Assembly (NCBI GenBank): GCA_023436925.1
Contig: JAEZHJ010000053.1
Location: 1-5,500 of the forward strand
Direction: 5' to 3'
DNA from: Actinomycetes bacterium
Lineage (GTDB): Bacteria; Actinomycetota; Actinomycetes; Propionibacteriales; Propionibacteriaceae
Length of the DNA: 5,500 bases
Numbering within the stretch: position 1 is the first letter of the stretch; each line of letters begins with the position of its first letter. Below, in pieces: positions 1 through 5,452 of the stretch. The notes beneath the pieces are model-generated. The model saw only the letters and a program-made list of their open reading frames with translations. It searched no databases and was not told the origin of the DNA. The translations under genes and the position numbers were made by a program.

Positions 1-1169
1 TGCCGGTGGGCGACGTGACCAAGGGCCGGGTGTGGAACGTCACCGGCGATTGCCTCAACGAGGACACCGCCAGCCTGGAGATCACCGAGCGCTGGCCGAT
101 CCACCGGGCCGCTCCGCCGTTCGACGCACTCGAGCCGAAGACCCAGATGCTGCACACCGGCATCAAGGTGCTCGACCTGCTGACCCCCTACGTCCAGGGC
201 GGCAAGATCGGCCTGTTCGGCGGCGCCGGCGTGGGCAAGACCGTGCTGATCCAGGAGATGATCTACCGGATCGCCCACAACTTCGGTGGCACCTCGGTGT
301 TCGCCGGGGTGGGGGAGCGGACCCGTGAGGGCAACGACCTGATCCACGAGATGATCGAGGCCGGCGTCATGAAGGACACCGCCCTGGTCTTCGGCCAGAT
401 GGACGAGCCGCCGGGCACCCGGCTGCGGGTGGCGCTCAGCGCGCTCACCATGGCGGAGTACTTCCGCGACGTCCAGAACCAGGATGTGCTGCTGTTCATC
501 GACAACATTTTCCGGTTCACCCAGGCGGGTTCGGAGGTCTCGACGCTGCTCGGCCGGATGCCGTCCGCGGTGGGCTACCAGCCCAACCTGGCCGACGAGA
601 TGGGCCAGCTGCAGGAGCGGATCACCTCGACCCGGGGCCACTCGATCACCTCGATGCAGGCGATCTACGTCCCCGCCGACGACTACACTGACCCGGCGCC
701 GGCCACGACCTTCGCCCACCTGGACGCCACCACCGAGCTGTCGCGCGACATCGCGTCTCGTGGCCTGTACCCGGCGGTGGACCCGCTGACCTCGACCAGC
801 CGGATCCTCGACCCGCAGTTCATCGGCCAGGACCACTACGACACCGCGATCCGGGTGAAGCAGATCCTGCAGCGCAACAAGGAACTGCAGGACATCATCG
901 CCATCCTGGGCGTCGATGAGCTCAGCGAGGAGGACAAGATCATCGTCTCCCGGGCGCGGCGGATCCAGCAGTTCCTCTCGCAGAACACCTACATGGCCGA
1001 GAAGTTCACCAACGTGCCCGGCTCCACCGTGCCGCTGGAGGACACCATCGAGTCGTTCAAGATGATCTGCGACGGCGAGGTCGACCACATCGCCGAGCAG
1101 GCCTTCTTCAACGTCGGCGGCATGGACATGGTGATGGAGAACTGGGCCCGGATCCAGAAGGAGGGCTGA
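1..1169 (+). CDS. atpD: F-type ATP synthase subunit beta (5'-truncated by window edge)
   Basis: Catalytic beta subunit of the F1 sector; it makes ATP from ADP and phosphate as gamma rotates, or hydrolyses it in reverse, on the cytoplasmic face of the membrane. Reading is open from base 3 (codons for P-V-G-D-V-T-K-G), so the true start lies upstream; the family is about 480 residues and roughly 90 are missing, mainly the N-terminal beta-barrel. Numbering from the GTG at 6: Walker A GGAGVGKT 72-79, catalytic Glu in GERTREGNDL at E104 with R105 next to it, Walker B-type strand DVLLFIDN 160-167, the alpha/beta signature PAVDPLTSTS 256-265, and the DELSEED lever 304-310 that contacts gamma. All key residues are intact and the C-terminus is full length. 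The GTG at 6 lies within the conserved domain and is not the start. atpC follows after one base, so the two are co-transcribed. Confidence 0.98.
   Translation, partial: PVGDVTKGRVWNVTGDCLNEDTASLEITERWPIHRAAPPFDALEPKTQMLHTGIKVLDLLTPYVQGGKIGLFGGAGVGKTVLIQEMIYRIAHNFGGTSVFAGVGERTREGNDLIHEMIEAGVMKDTALVFGQMDEPPGTRLRVALSALTMAEYFRDVQNQDVLLFIDNIFRFTQAGSEVSTLLGRMPSAVGYQPNLADEMGQLQERITSTRGHSITSMQAIYVPADDYTDPAPATTFAHLDATTELSRDIASRGLYPAVDPLTSTSRILDPQFIGQDHYDTAIRVKQILQRNKELQDIIAILGVDELSEEDKIIVSRARRIQQFLSQNTYMAEKFTNVPGSTVPLEDTIESFKMICDGEVDHIAEQAFFNVGGMDMVMENWARIQKEG
1158..1164 (+). promoter_or_regulatory. Shine-Dalgarno for atpC inside the end of atpD
   Basis: AAGGAGG, a full anti-16S match, ends 6 nt before the GTG at 1171. 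It overlaps the last codons of atpD. It fixes the GTG as the atpC start even though only one base separates the genes, and suggests that atpC is translated by strong independent initiation as well as by coupling. Confidence 0.85.
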
Positions 1170-1170
1170 G

Positions 1171-1584
1171 GTGGCCGACACCACCCTCCGGGTCGAGGTG
1201 GTCTCGGCCACCGGAATCGCCTGGGAGGGGGACGCCCTCAGCGTGATCGCCCGCACCACCGAGGGCGATATCGGCATCCTGCCCAACCACGAGCCCTTCC
1301 TGGCCGGACTGGTGCCGTGTGCCGCCGAGGTGCTCGCGGTGGACGGACGCCGGGAGATCCTGGCGATTGACGGAGGCATCATCTCGGTCGCCGACAACCG
1401 GGTGTCGCTCCTGAGCCAGTTCGCCAGGGTGGCCCGCGAGATCGACCTCAAGGAGGCCGAGCACGAGTTGGCCGAGGCCGAGCTGCGGCTCGACCGGGGC
1501 GACGTCGACGAGGAGACGATGCAGCACTTCCTGCGCGCCCAGGCCCAGGTCAAGGCTGCCCATCTGGCGCGCGAGCACGCCTGA
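1171..1584 (+). CDS. atpC: F-type ATP synthase subunit epsilon
   Basis: Epsilon is the small central-stalk subunit that binds gamma, helps couple F1 to Fo and can inhibit ATP hydrolysis through its C-terminal helices. The 137-residue product has the usual two parts: an N-terminal beta-sandwich (about 3-84) with the family stretch GDIGILPNHEPFL (32-44) and IDGGIISV (66-73), followed by a charged helical hairpin (about 90-136) rich in Glu, Ala and Arg. Length is within the normal range, and the C-terminal domain is present, unlike in some actinobacterial epsilons where it is short. The GTG start has a perfect Shine-Dalgarno 6 nt upstream and lies one base after the atpD stop, so it is the last ATP synthase subunit gene of the operon. 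A DUF2550-type gene follows after 21 nt in the same direction. Confidence 0.97.
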   Translation: MADTTLRVEVVSATGIAWEGDALSVIARTTEGDIGILPNHEPFLAGLVPCAAEVLAVDGRREILAIDGGIISVADNRVSLLSQFARVAREIDLKEAEHELAEAELRLDRGDVDEETMQHFLRAQAQVKAAHLAREHA

Positions 1585-1605
1585 CACCGGCGGACGAGGG
1601 CGACG

Positions 1606-2055
1606 ATGGACTGGCTTGGCGTCACCGAGGTGGTCCTGCTCGTCCTCGCCCTGGTGATGGTGCCGATCCTGTGGCTGATCGGGCGCCGTCGCTGGCTCGC
1701 CCGCCGCGGCGGGCTCTTCGACTGCAGCGTGCGGCTGCGGACCACGACTCCGGGCACCGGTTGGGTGTTCGGAGTCGCCCGCTACCGGGACGACCGGCTG
1801 GAGTGGTTCCCGTCGCTGTCGCTCTCGCTGCGGCCCAGGCTGGTGTTCCGGCGGCCGCTCACCCGCGCCCGCGGGCAGCGTCCGCCGGACCAGTACGAGG
1901 CGCTGATGCTGCTGGACGACCAGCGCGTGATCCGGCTCGATCGCGGCGAGGGTGACGACTGGGAGTTGTCGATGGCGCCGGACGCGCTGACCGGCCTGCT
2001 CAGTTGGCTGGAGGCTGCGCCTCCGGGTCAGGGGTACCAGCGTCCGCTCGGTTGA
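1606..2055 (+). CDS. DUF2550-type single-pass membrane protein
   Basis: A 149-residue protein with one N-terminal transmembrane helix (about 6-26, V-T-E-V-V to I-G) followed at once by Arg-rich residues 27-34 (RRRWLARR), which by the positive-inside rule puts the rest in the cytoplasm. The soluble part resembles the DUF2550 family found downstream of atpC in many actinomycetes (for example Mycobacterium Rv1312): G-W-V-F-G-V-A-R-Y at 52-60, L-E-W-F at 65-68 and A-L-T-G-L-L-S-W-L-E at 127-136. The family fold has been likened to a PH-like domain, but no function is known to me; conserved linkage to atp genes hints at a membrane or envelope role and no more. The ATG is preceded by a modest purine run (GAGGG, 1596-1600). 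It sits 21 nt after atpC, probably in the same transcript. Its last 56 bp overlap the 3' end of the convergent adenosyltransferase gene, in a non-conserved tail of both proteins. Confidence 0.88.
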   Translation: MDWLGVTEVVLLVLALVMVPILWLIGRRRWLARRGGLFDCSVRLRTTTPGTGWVFGVARYRDDRLEWFPSLSLSLRPRLVFRRPLTRARGQRPPDQYEALMLLDDQRVIRLDRGEGDDWELSMAPDALTGLLSWLEAAPPGQGYQRPLG

Positions 2056-2698
2056 CCAGCCGCTCCCGCTGGGCCTTGCCCCGGGGGTCGCTCGGGGTGC
2101 GATCCGTCCCCGGAACCCACAGCACGTCGCCGGCCTGCTGGCCCACCACCCGGGCCAGGATGAACAGCAGGTCGGACAGCCGGTTCAGGTAGGTGATGGC
2201 GAGCGGGTTCACCCCGCCGTCGGAGTCCGGGGTGGCCGCGGGTTCGTGGCCGTACGCCTCGGCCGCCCGCCAGGCGGCGCGCTCGGCCCGGCGGACGACG
2301 CTGCGGGCCTGGTGCAGCAGGGCTGCGGTGAAGGTCCCGCCGGGCAGGATGAATGAGCGCAGCGCCGGCAGCGCCTCACCGAACTCGTCGCACCAACCCT
2401 CGAGCCGGTCGATGCTGGGCTGGACGATCCGCAGCGGCTCGAACGGCGGATCCGGGCGCAGCGGGTTGGACAGGTCGGCCCCGGCGTCGAACAGCTCGTT
2501 CTGGATGTGTCGCAGCACCGCGCGGATCGGTTCGGGCAGGTCGTCGCGGGTGACCACCATGCCCAGGATCGAGTTCGCCTCGTCCACCGCGCCGTAGGCC
2601 TCCACCCGCAGGTCGGTCTTGCGGACCAGGGACATGTCGGAGAGCCGGGTCGTGCCGGCGTCGCCGGTTCTGGTGTAGATGCGGGTGAGGTTGACCAT
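2000..2698 (-). CDS. PduO-type ATP:cob(I)alamin adenosyltransferase
   Basis: Transfers the 5'-deoxyadenosyl group of ATP to cob(I)alamin, making adenosylcobalamin (coenzyme B12), the cofactor of enzymes such as methylmalonyl-CoA mutase. The 232-residue product opens with the PduO ATP loop T-R-T-G-D-A-G-T-T (9-17), then Y-G-A-V-D-E-A-N (35-42), F-I-L-P-G-G (116-121), R-S-V-V-R-R-A-E-R (132-140) and Y-L-N-R-L-S-D (170-176). From memory of the Lactobacillus PduO structure, D39, F116, R132, R136 and E139 match the catalytic Asp, the Phe that displaces the lower ligand, and the Arg/Arg/Glu set at a constant offset of four, so it should be active. The conserved core ends near G-D-V-L-W-V-P-G (190-197); the last 35 residues are polar, low-complexity and overlap the DUF2550 gene. 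The reading frame is open 136 codons further upstream, but the family begins at this ATG; a GTG 15 nt upstream is a less likely alternative. No Shine-Dalgarno is visible; a TTGACA promoter is placed for a leaderless transcript. Confidence 0.95.
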   Translation of the reverse strand: MVNLTRIYTRTGDAGTTRLSDMSLVRKTDLRVEAYGAVDEANSILGMVVTRDDLPEPIRAVLRHIQNELFDAGADLSNPLRPDPPFEPLRIVQPSIDRLEGWCDEFGEALPALRSFILPGGTFTAALLHQARSVVRRAERAAWRAAEAYGHEPAATPDSDGGVNPLAITYLNRLSDLLFILARVVGQQAGDVLWVPGTDRTPSDPRGKAQRERLVNRADAGTPDPEAQPPAN

Positions 2699-2704
2699 AC
2701 TGCC

Positions 2705-2734
2705 AATGAACACCGCGCTCGCTGCGGGTGTCAA
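2705..2734 (-). promoter_or_regulatory. Candidate promoter of the adenosyltransferase gene
   Basis: On the minus strand a perfect -35 box TTGACA (2734-2729), an 18-nt spacer, and a -10-like TTCATT (2710-2705) ending 6 nt before the ATG. Initiation about 7 nt after the -10 would put the first transcribed base at the start codon, giving a leaderless mRNA, which fits the lack of a Shine-Dalgarno. The -10 departs from TAnnnT at its second position. It lies in the 78-bp divergent gap shared with the cyclophilin gene. I saw no cobalamin riboswitch there; the gap is too short for one. Confidence 0.55.
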
Positions 2735-2765
2735 ACCGGCCCCGCGCGGCTTGATCGAGTCTGGC

Positions 2766-2776
2766 AAGGTAGGGGG
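2766..2776 (+). promoter_or_regulatory. Ribosome binding site for the cyclophilin gene
   Basis: AAGGTAGGGGG directly before the GTG at 2777. AAGG (2766-2769) ends 7 nt from the GTG, a normal spacing, and is 19 nt from the in-frame ATG at 2789. This supports the GTG start, which also brings the only positively charged residue (R3) into the signal peptide. Confidence 0.6.
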
Positions 2777-3454
2777 GTGATTCGATTCATGCTTCCAGCC
2801 GCGGCAGCGGCCGTCCTGCTCACCGGGTGCACCGCCCCCGTTGCTGCCAGCCCGTCCTCGCCGCCGGCGTCCCAACCCGCCCAGGCGGGCACCGTCAGCT
2901 GCGAGTACCCGGCCGAGCAGCCTGCGGCCCGCGAGGTCACCGCGCCGACCGCGACCGACGTGCCGGCGACCGGGACCGCCGAGGCGGTGATGACCCTCAA
3001 CGGGACCCCCGTGACCATCACGCTCGACCGCGAGGCCGCCCCCTGCACCGTGAACTCGTTCGTGTCGCTGGCCAAGCAGGGCTTCTTCGACGACACCGCG
3101 TGCCACCGGGTGGTCGACAGCGGCATCTTCGTGCTGCAGTGCGGTGACCCGAGCGGCACGGGCAGCGGCGGCCCGGGCTACACGATTCCCGACGAGTTCG
3201 AGGGGATCTCCGGCTACCCGGCCGGCACGCTTGCGATGGCGAACACCGGCCAGCCGAACTCCGGCGGCTCGCAGTTCTTCCTGGTCTTCGACGAGACCCC
3301 GCTGCCGCCGCAGTACACCGTCTTCGGCACCGTCGACCAGACCGGCATCGACCTGGCCAAGGAGATCGCGGCCGGCGGCAACGACGGCTCGTTCGGCGCG
3401 GCGGGCGGCGGCAAGCCGAACCTGCCGGCTCAGATCGACTCGATCACGGTTTGA
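2777..3454 (+). CDS. Exported cyclophilin-type peptidyl-prolyl cis-trans isomerase, predicted lipoprotein
   Basis: Catalyses cis-trans isomerisation of X-Pro bonds, here predicted outside the cytoplasmic membrane. The 225-residue product starts with a short signal peptide (one Arg, Ala-rich core) and lipobox L-T-G-C with C18 as the lipidation site, then a Ser/Pro/Ala/Thr-rich tether (about 19-66). The cyclophilin domain (about 68-225) carries C-H-R-V-V (109-113; R111 aligns with the catalytic Arg55 of human CypA), F-V-L-Q (118-121), M-A-N-T-G (154-158), G-S-Q-F-F (164-168) and Y-T-V-F-G (180-184). The CypA Trp121 position appears to be proline, so low cyclosporin affinity is likely. Four cysteines besides C18 (C42, C90, C109, C122) recur in actinobacterial exported cyclophilins such as Mycobacterium PpiB and may form disulfides. 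The open frame extends 90 codons upstream across the divergent promoter region; the GTG is chosen for its Shine-Dalgarno and for the Arg it adds to the signal peptide. The stop is 1 bp from the convergent coiled-coil gene. Confidence 0.93.
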   Translation: MIRFMLPAAAAAVLLTGCTAPVAASPSSPPASQPAQAGTVSCEYPAEQPAAREVTAPTATDVPATGTAEAVMTLNGTPVTITLDREAAPCTVNSFVSLAKQGFFDDTACHRVVDSGIFVLQCGDPSGTGSGGPGYTIPDEFEGISGYPAGTLAMANTGQPNSGGSQFFLVFDETPLPPQYTVFGTVDQTGIDLAKEIAAGGNDGSFGAAGGGKPNLPAQIDSITV

Positions 3455-3455
3455 G

Positions 3456-4298
3456 TCAGTCGCCGGTGAGCTCCGTCAGGACGTGCTCGGCCTGACGGAC
3501 CTCCTGCCCGGCGCGGTCCTGCGCGTCAACCAGCTCAGCGAGGGCGGCTTCGGCCGCCCTCGCGGCGTCCTGGGCGGCTTGCAGTTCACGGGCCAGGCCC
3601 GCGGCGCGGTCCCGGGCCGCCTGGAGCGTGTCCTCGGCCTCCCGGCGCTGGGCCTCGGCGGCCGCCAGCCCGGCCCTGGCCCCCTGGAGCGCGGCTTCGG
3701 CAGCCTGCCGTTGTTCGGCGAGCCGCCGGTCGGCGTCGTCCTGCGGTGGGGGGTCGGTGTCGCTCGTGGGCACGGGCGCGGGTGACGGTGCGACAGTCGA
3801 CGCCGCAGGCCCGATCGGCCCGAACCCGCTGTAGTCGTGCGCCCGGTCGAGCCGGCCCCGACGGGTGAGGTCTGCCACCTCCGGGTCGGCGAGGGCCGCG
3901 GCCAGGGTGCGGCGCACCTCGTCCAGCCCCGCGGGAGTCGCGGTCACGCCGAGCTCTGCCAGATGGCGGGTCAGGTCGCGCAGCACGCGGCCCACCAGGG
4001 GCCCACGGCGCGCTGCCAGGTCGCGCAGGGCGGTGAGGTCGCCACCGGACTGGGCGGCTCGCAGGTCCTCGCCGAGGCCGAGCAGCTCCCGCAGCGAGAC
4101 CAGGCCGGCCCGCGCAGCAGTGTTGAGGTACCAGGCGCCGACGGTGGGCCGGCGCAGCGCCTTCAGGGCGGTGGCCAGCGCACGATCACCCTCGCTGCGG
4201 GCGGTGGCGACCAGGGCGTCCCGGCGGGCGACGAAGTCGGCGGGCGCCCCGGCGTACAGCTCGTCGGAGACCGCGTCGAGCCGCTCGTCCGCGCTCAC
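3456..4298 (-). CDS. Conserved actinobacterial protein with C-terminal coiled coil, function unknown
   Basis: I recognise the N-terminal pattern from uncharacterised actinobacterial proteins but know no function. The 280-residue product has three parts. Residues 1-155 form an all-helical domain with E-L-Y-A-G-A-P-A-D-F (13-22), G-D-R-A-L-A (37-42) and the striking K-A-L-R-R-P-T-V-G-A-W (46-56), the usual hallmark of these proteins. Residues 158-188 are a Pro/Ser/Thr/Asp linker. Residues 189-278 are an Ala/Glu/Gln/Arg-rich helix with heptad-like spacing, a probable coiled coil and oligomerisation arm. There is no signal peptide, membrane segment or catalytic motif, so a cytoplasmic structural or adaptor role is plausible. 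The GTG start overlaps the upstream hydrolase stop as GTGA; purines (GAGG) 13 nt upstream are too far to be a good Shine-Dalgarno, so translation probably depends on coupling. The frame is open 93 codons further upstream, inside the hydrolase gene, but that part is an antisense-like shadow rich in Arg and Pro. Confidence 0.85.
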   Translation of the reverse strand: MSADERLDAVSDELYAGAPADFVARRDALVATARSEGDRALATALKALRRPTVGAWYLNTAARAGLVSLRELLGLGEDLRAAQSGGDLTALRDLAARRGPLVGRVLRDLTRHLAELGVTATPAGLDEVRRTLAAALADPEVADLTRRGRLDRAHDYSGFGPIGPAASTVAPSPAPVPTSDTDPPPQDDADRRLAEQRQAAEAALQGARAGLAAAEAQRREAEDTLQAARDRAAGLARELQAAQDAARAAEAALAELVDAQDRAGQEVRQAEHVLTELTGD

Positions 4299-5092
4299 CG
4301 TGCCGGGTCCGCCTCGGCGGCCAGATCCAGCAGTTCGGCGACCAGGGCGTCCGGGTTGTCGGCATGCACCCAATGGCCGGCCGCGGGCACCGTGGACTGC
4401 CGCACGGCCGGGAACAGCGCCTGCATCGCCGGCAGGTGTTCGGCGCGGACGTAGGGCGAGCGTTCGCCGCGGATCCAGCGCACCGGGCCGGAGTAGCTCA
4501 CCGGGCCAGGATCGGGCCAGTCCTCGACGGCGGCGACATTGTCGCGCAGCAGGTCGAGGTTGGGCTGCCAGTGCCACCCGTGCTTGGCGCGCAGGTTCTG
4601 CAGCAGGAACTGTCGGGTCGTGGGTTCGGGGATCGGCCCGGACAGCGCGGCGTCGACCTCGCCGCGGGACGTCACCGCGTCCAGGTCGACGGCGAGCAGG
4701 GCCCCGGCCAGGGAGGCGAAGTCCTCGGTGCCGGCGGAGGTGTCGGGGGCGATGTCGATCACCGCGAGCGCGTCCACCAGCTCCGGACGGGACAGCGCCA
4801 GCAGCATCGCGACCTTGCCGCCCATCGAGTGCCCCACGAGGATGATGCTGGCCGCCGAGCCGAGCCGCAGGTCGAGCTCCTCACCGACAGCGTGGGCCAT
4901 CGCCGGGTAGCTGAAACTGTCGGTCCACGGGCTGCGGCCGTGGTTGGGCAGGTCGAACAACACGCTGGCATAGCCCTGGTCGGCCAGCTCGCCGGCGATC
5001 GAGGTCCAGTTGCGGCCCCGTCCGAACAGGCCGTGCAGGAAGGCGAACCGCGGTCGGCCCGAGCCGACCAGTTCGGTGTGCAGCCCGGCCAT
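4295..5092 (-). CDS. Alpha/beta hydrolase, YbfF/ABHD11-like esterase
   Basis: A 265-residue cytoplasmic serine hydrolase; the natural substrate is unknown, and relatives of this type act as esterases or thioesterases. It shows the alpha/beta-hydrolase order: oxyanion-hole H-G at 20-21 in F-L-H-G-L-F-G, D-L-P-N-H-G-R-S (47-54), nucleophile elbow G-H-S-M-G-G-K with S89, strand V-I-D-I-A-P (111-116), a cap of about 120-200, and catalytic His H240 in A-A-G-H-W-V-H. The usual acid site after strand 7 reads G-E-R-S-P-Y-V (209-215), with Ser where Asp is common; D113 or E210 may serve instead, as I believe is the case in YbfF-like relatives. The ATG overlaps the zinc-ribbon stop as TGATG, and no Shine-Dalgarno precedes it, so translation is probably coupled. 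The stop overlaps the next start as GTGA. The frame is open 62 codons further upstream, but that stretch lies over the zinc-ribbon gene and does not look like protein. Confidence 0.93.
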   Translation of the reverse strand: MAGLHTELVGSGRPRFAFLHGLFGRGRNWTSIAGELADQGYASVLFDLPNHGRSPWTDSFSYPAMAHAVGEELDLRLGSAASIILVGHSMGGKVAMLLALSRPELVDALAVIDIAPDTSAGTEDFASLAGALLAVDLDAVTSRGEVDAALSGPIPEPTTRQFLLQNLRAKHGWHWQPNLDLLRDNVAAVEDWPDPGPVSYSGPVRWIRGERSPYVRAEHLPAMQALFPAVRQSTVPAAGHWVHADNPDALVAELLDLAAEADPAR

Positions 5093-5367
5093 CAGCGGCG
5101 CCGCCGCCAGCAGGAGGTGTGCCAGTGCCGGCGTTCCTCGACCGCGGACGCCGAGCCGATGCTCGGCTCGCGCGGCCAGGCGACGACGTGCGCGGTGCCG
5201 GCGGCCACGACCAGTCCGCAGCCGGGGCAGGTGTAGGGCTTTGTCGACAGGTCGACCGGCATCGACTGCACCATCCATTCCCCGTCCACCTTCGCCACCA
5301 CCGAGGCGAAGGAGCCACGATTCAGCGGTCGCGCAGGGCGCAGGTGCTTGGACGGACGGCGGGCCAT
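5092..5367 (-). CDS. Small zinc-ribbon-like protein, function unknown
   Basis: A 91-residue basic protein. The N-terminus (1-20) is rich in Arg, Lys and Pro; a short strand region follows (V-V-A-K-V-D-G-E-W at 23-31). C-P-G-C at 47-50 and H-T-S-C at 83-86 make a CxxC...HxxC metal site, most likely zinc, with H60 and H81 as further possible ligands. The pieces A-H-V-V-A-W (59-64) and R-R-H-W-H-T-S-C-W (79-87) recur in small uncharacterised actinobacterial proteins, some annotated without good reason as ATP/GTP-binding. The basic tail and the metal knuckle would suit nucleic-acid binding, but this is inference. It is the first gene of a three-gene unit and is divergent from nucS. The ATG has no Shine-Dalgarno; a TACCCT box ends 6 nt upstream, suggesting a leaderless transcript. 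The product ends in four consecutive arginines, and the stop overlaps the hydrolase ATG. Confidence 0.88.
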   Translation of the reverse strand: MARRPSKHLRPARPLNRGSFASVVAKVDGEWMVQSMPVDLSTKPYTCPGCGLVVAAGTAHVVAWPREPSIGSASAVEERRHWHTSCWRRRR

Positions 5368-5373
5368 GGCATA

Positions 5374-5379
5374 AGGGTA
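5374..5379 (-). promoter_or_regulatory. Candidate leaderless -10 box of the zinc-ribbon operon
   Basis: TACCCT on the minus strand fits the actinobacterial -10 consensus TAnnnT and ends 6 nt before the ATG at 5367. No recognisable -35 is present 17-18 nt upstream. With no Shine-Dalgarno between box and start codon, transcription from the A of the ATG is the simplest reading. Confidence 0.55.
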
Positions 5380-5405
5380 GACGAGGGGACGCCTCGGCCA
5401 GGGCG

Positions 5406-5440
5406 CCGGATCCGTGCGTCGGCGGAGTCTCCGGATCCGG
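5406..5440. repeat. Two CGGATCCG palindromes in the nucS upstream region
   Basis: CCGGATCCG occurs at 5406-5414 and CCGGATCCGG at 5431-5440. The first holds an 8-bp perfect palindrome (5407-5414), the second a 10-bp one, and their centres are 25 bp apart. The second directly abuts the candidate nucS -10 at 5441 and so lies in the spacer where a bound regulator could act. In a GC-rich genome short palindromes arise by chance, so an operator role is only a suggestion. Confidence 0.4.
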
Positions 5441-5446
5441 TAGCTT
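5441..5446 (+). promoter_or_regulatory. Candidate leaderless -10 box of nucS
   Basis: TAGCTT fits TAnnnT and ends 6 nt before the GTG at 5453, the same geometry as the divergent zinc-ribbon gene. The bases between (GTCCGG) hold no Shine-Dalgarno. No clear -35 is visible; the palindrome at 5431-5440 fills part of the spacer. Confidence 0.55.
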
Positions 5447-5452
5447 GTCCGG

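Noticed and set aside
1108..1587. Minus-strand open frame of 159 codons opposite atpC
   Set aside because: It is antisense to atpC, which has intact family motifs; the translation has no recognisable domain.
2056..2100. Possible terminator after the DUF2550-type gene
   Set aside because: Short GC-rich inverted stretches such as CCCCGGGGG lie within the adenosyltransferase coding region, with no T-tract and no convincing long stem.
2507..2776. N-terminal extension of 90 codons on the cyclophilin frame
   Set aside because: It would bury the signal peptide and lipobox inside the protein and overlaps the adenosyltransferase gene; the GTG at 2777 has its own ribosome binding site.
2699..2776. 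Possible cobalamin riboswitch upstream of the adenosyltransferase
   Set aside because: Only 78 bp lie between the divergent starts, too short for a cobalamin aptamer of about 200 nt, and no B12-box-like sequence was seen.
2699..3106. N-terminal extension of 136 codons on the adenosyltransferase frame
   Set aside because: It runs through the divergent promoter gap and antisense to the cyclophilin gene, is Gly/Arg-rich, and precedes the family's normal start at the ATG at 2698.
5112..5119. Perfect Shine-Dalgarno-like AGGAGGTG on the plus strand
   Set aside because: It is the complement of codons around H-T-S-C in the zinc-ribbon gene and leads into no plausible plus-strand gene.
3837..5236. 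Long plus-strand open frames (205, 326 and 290 codons) opposite the three-gene unit
   Set aside because: They are shadows of GC-rich codon use: rich in Arg, Pro and Ser, without recognisable motifs, and antisense to genes with clear domains.
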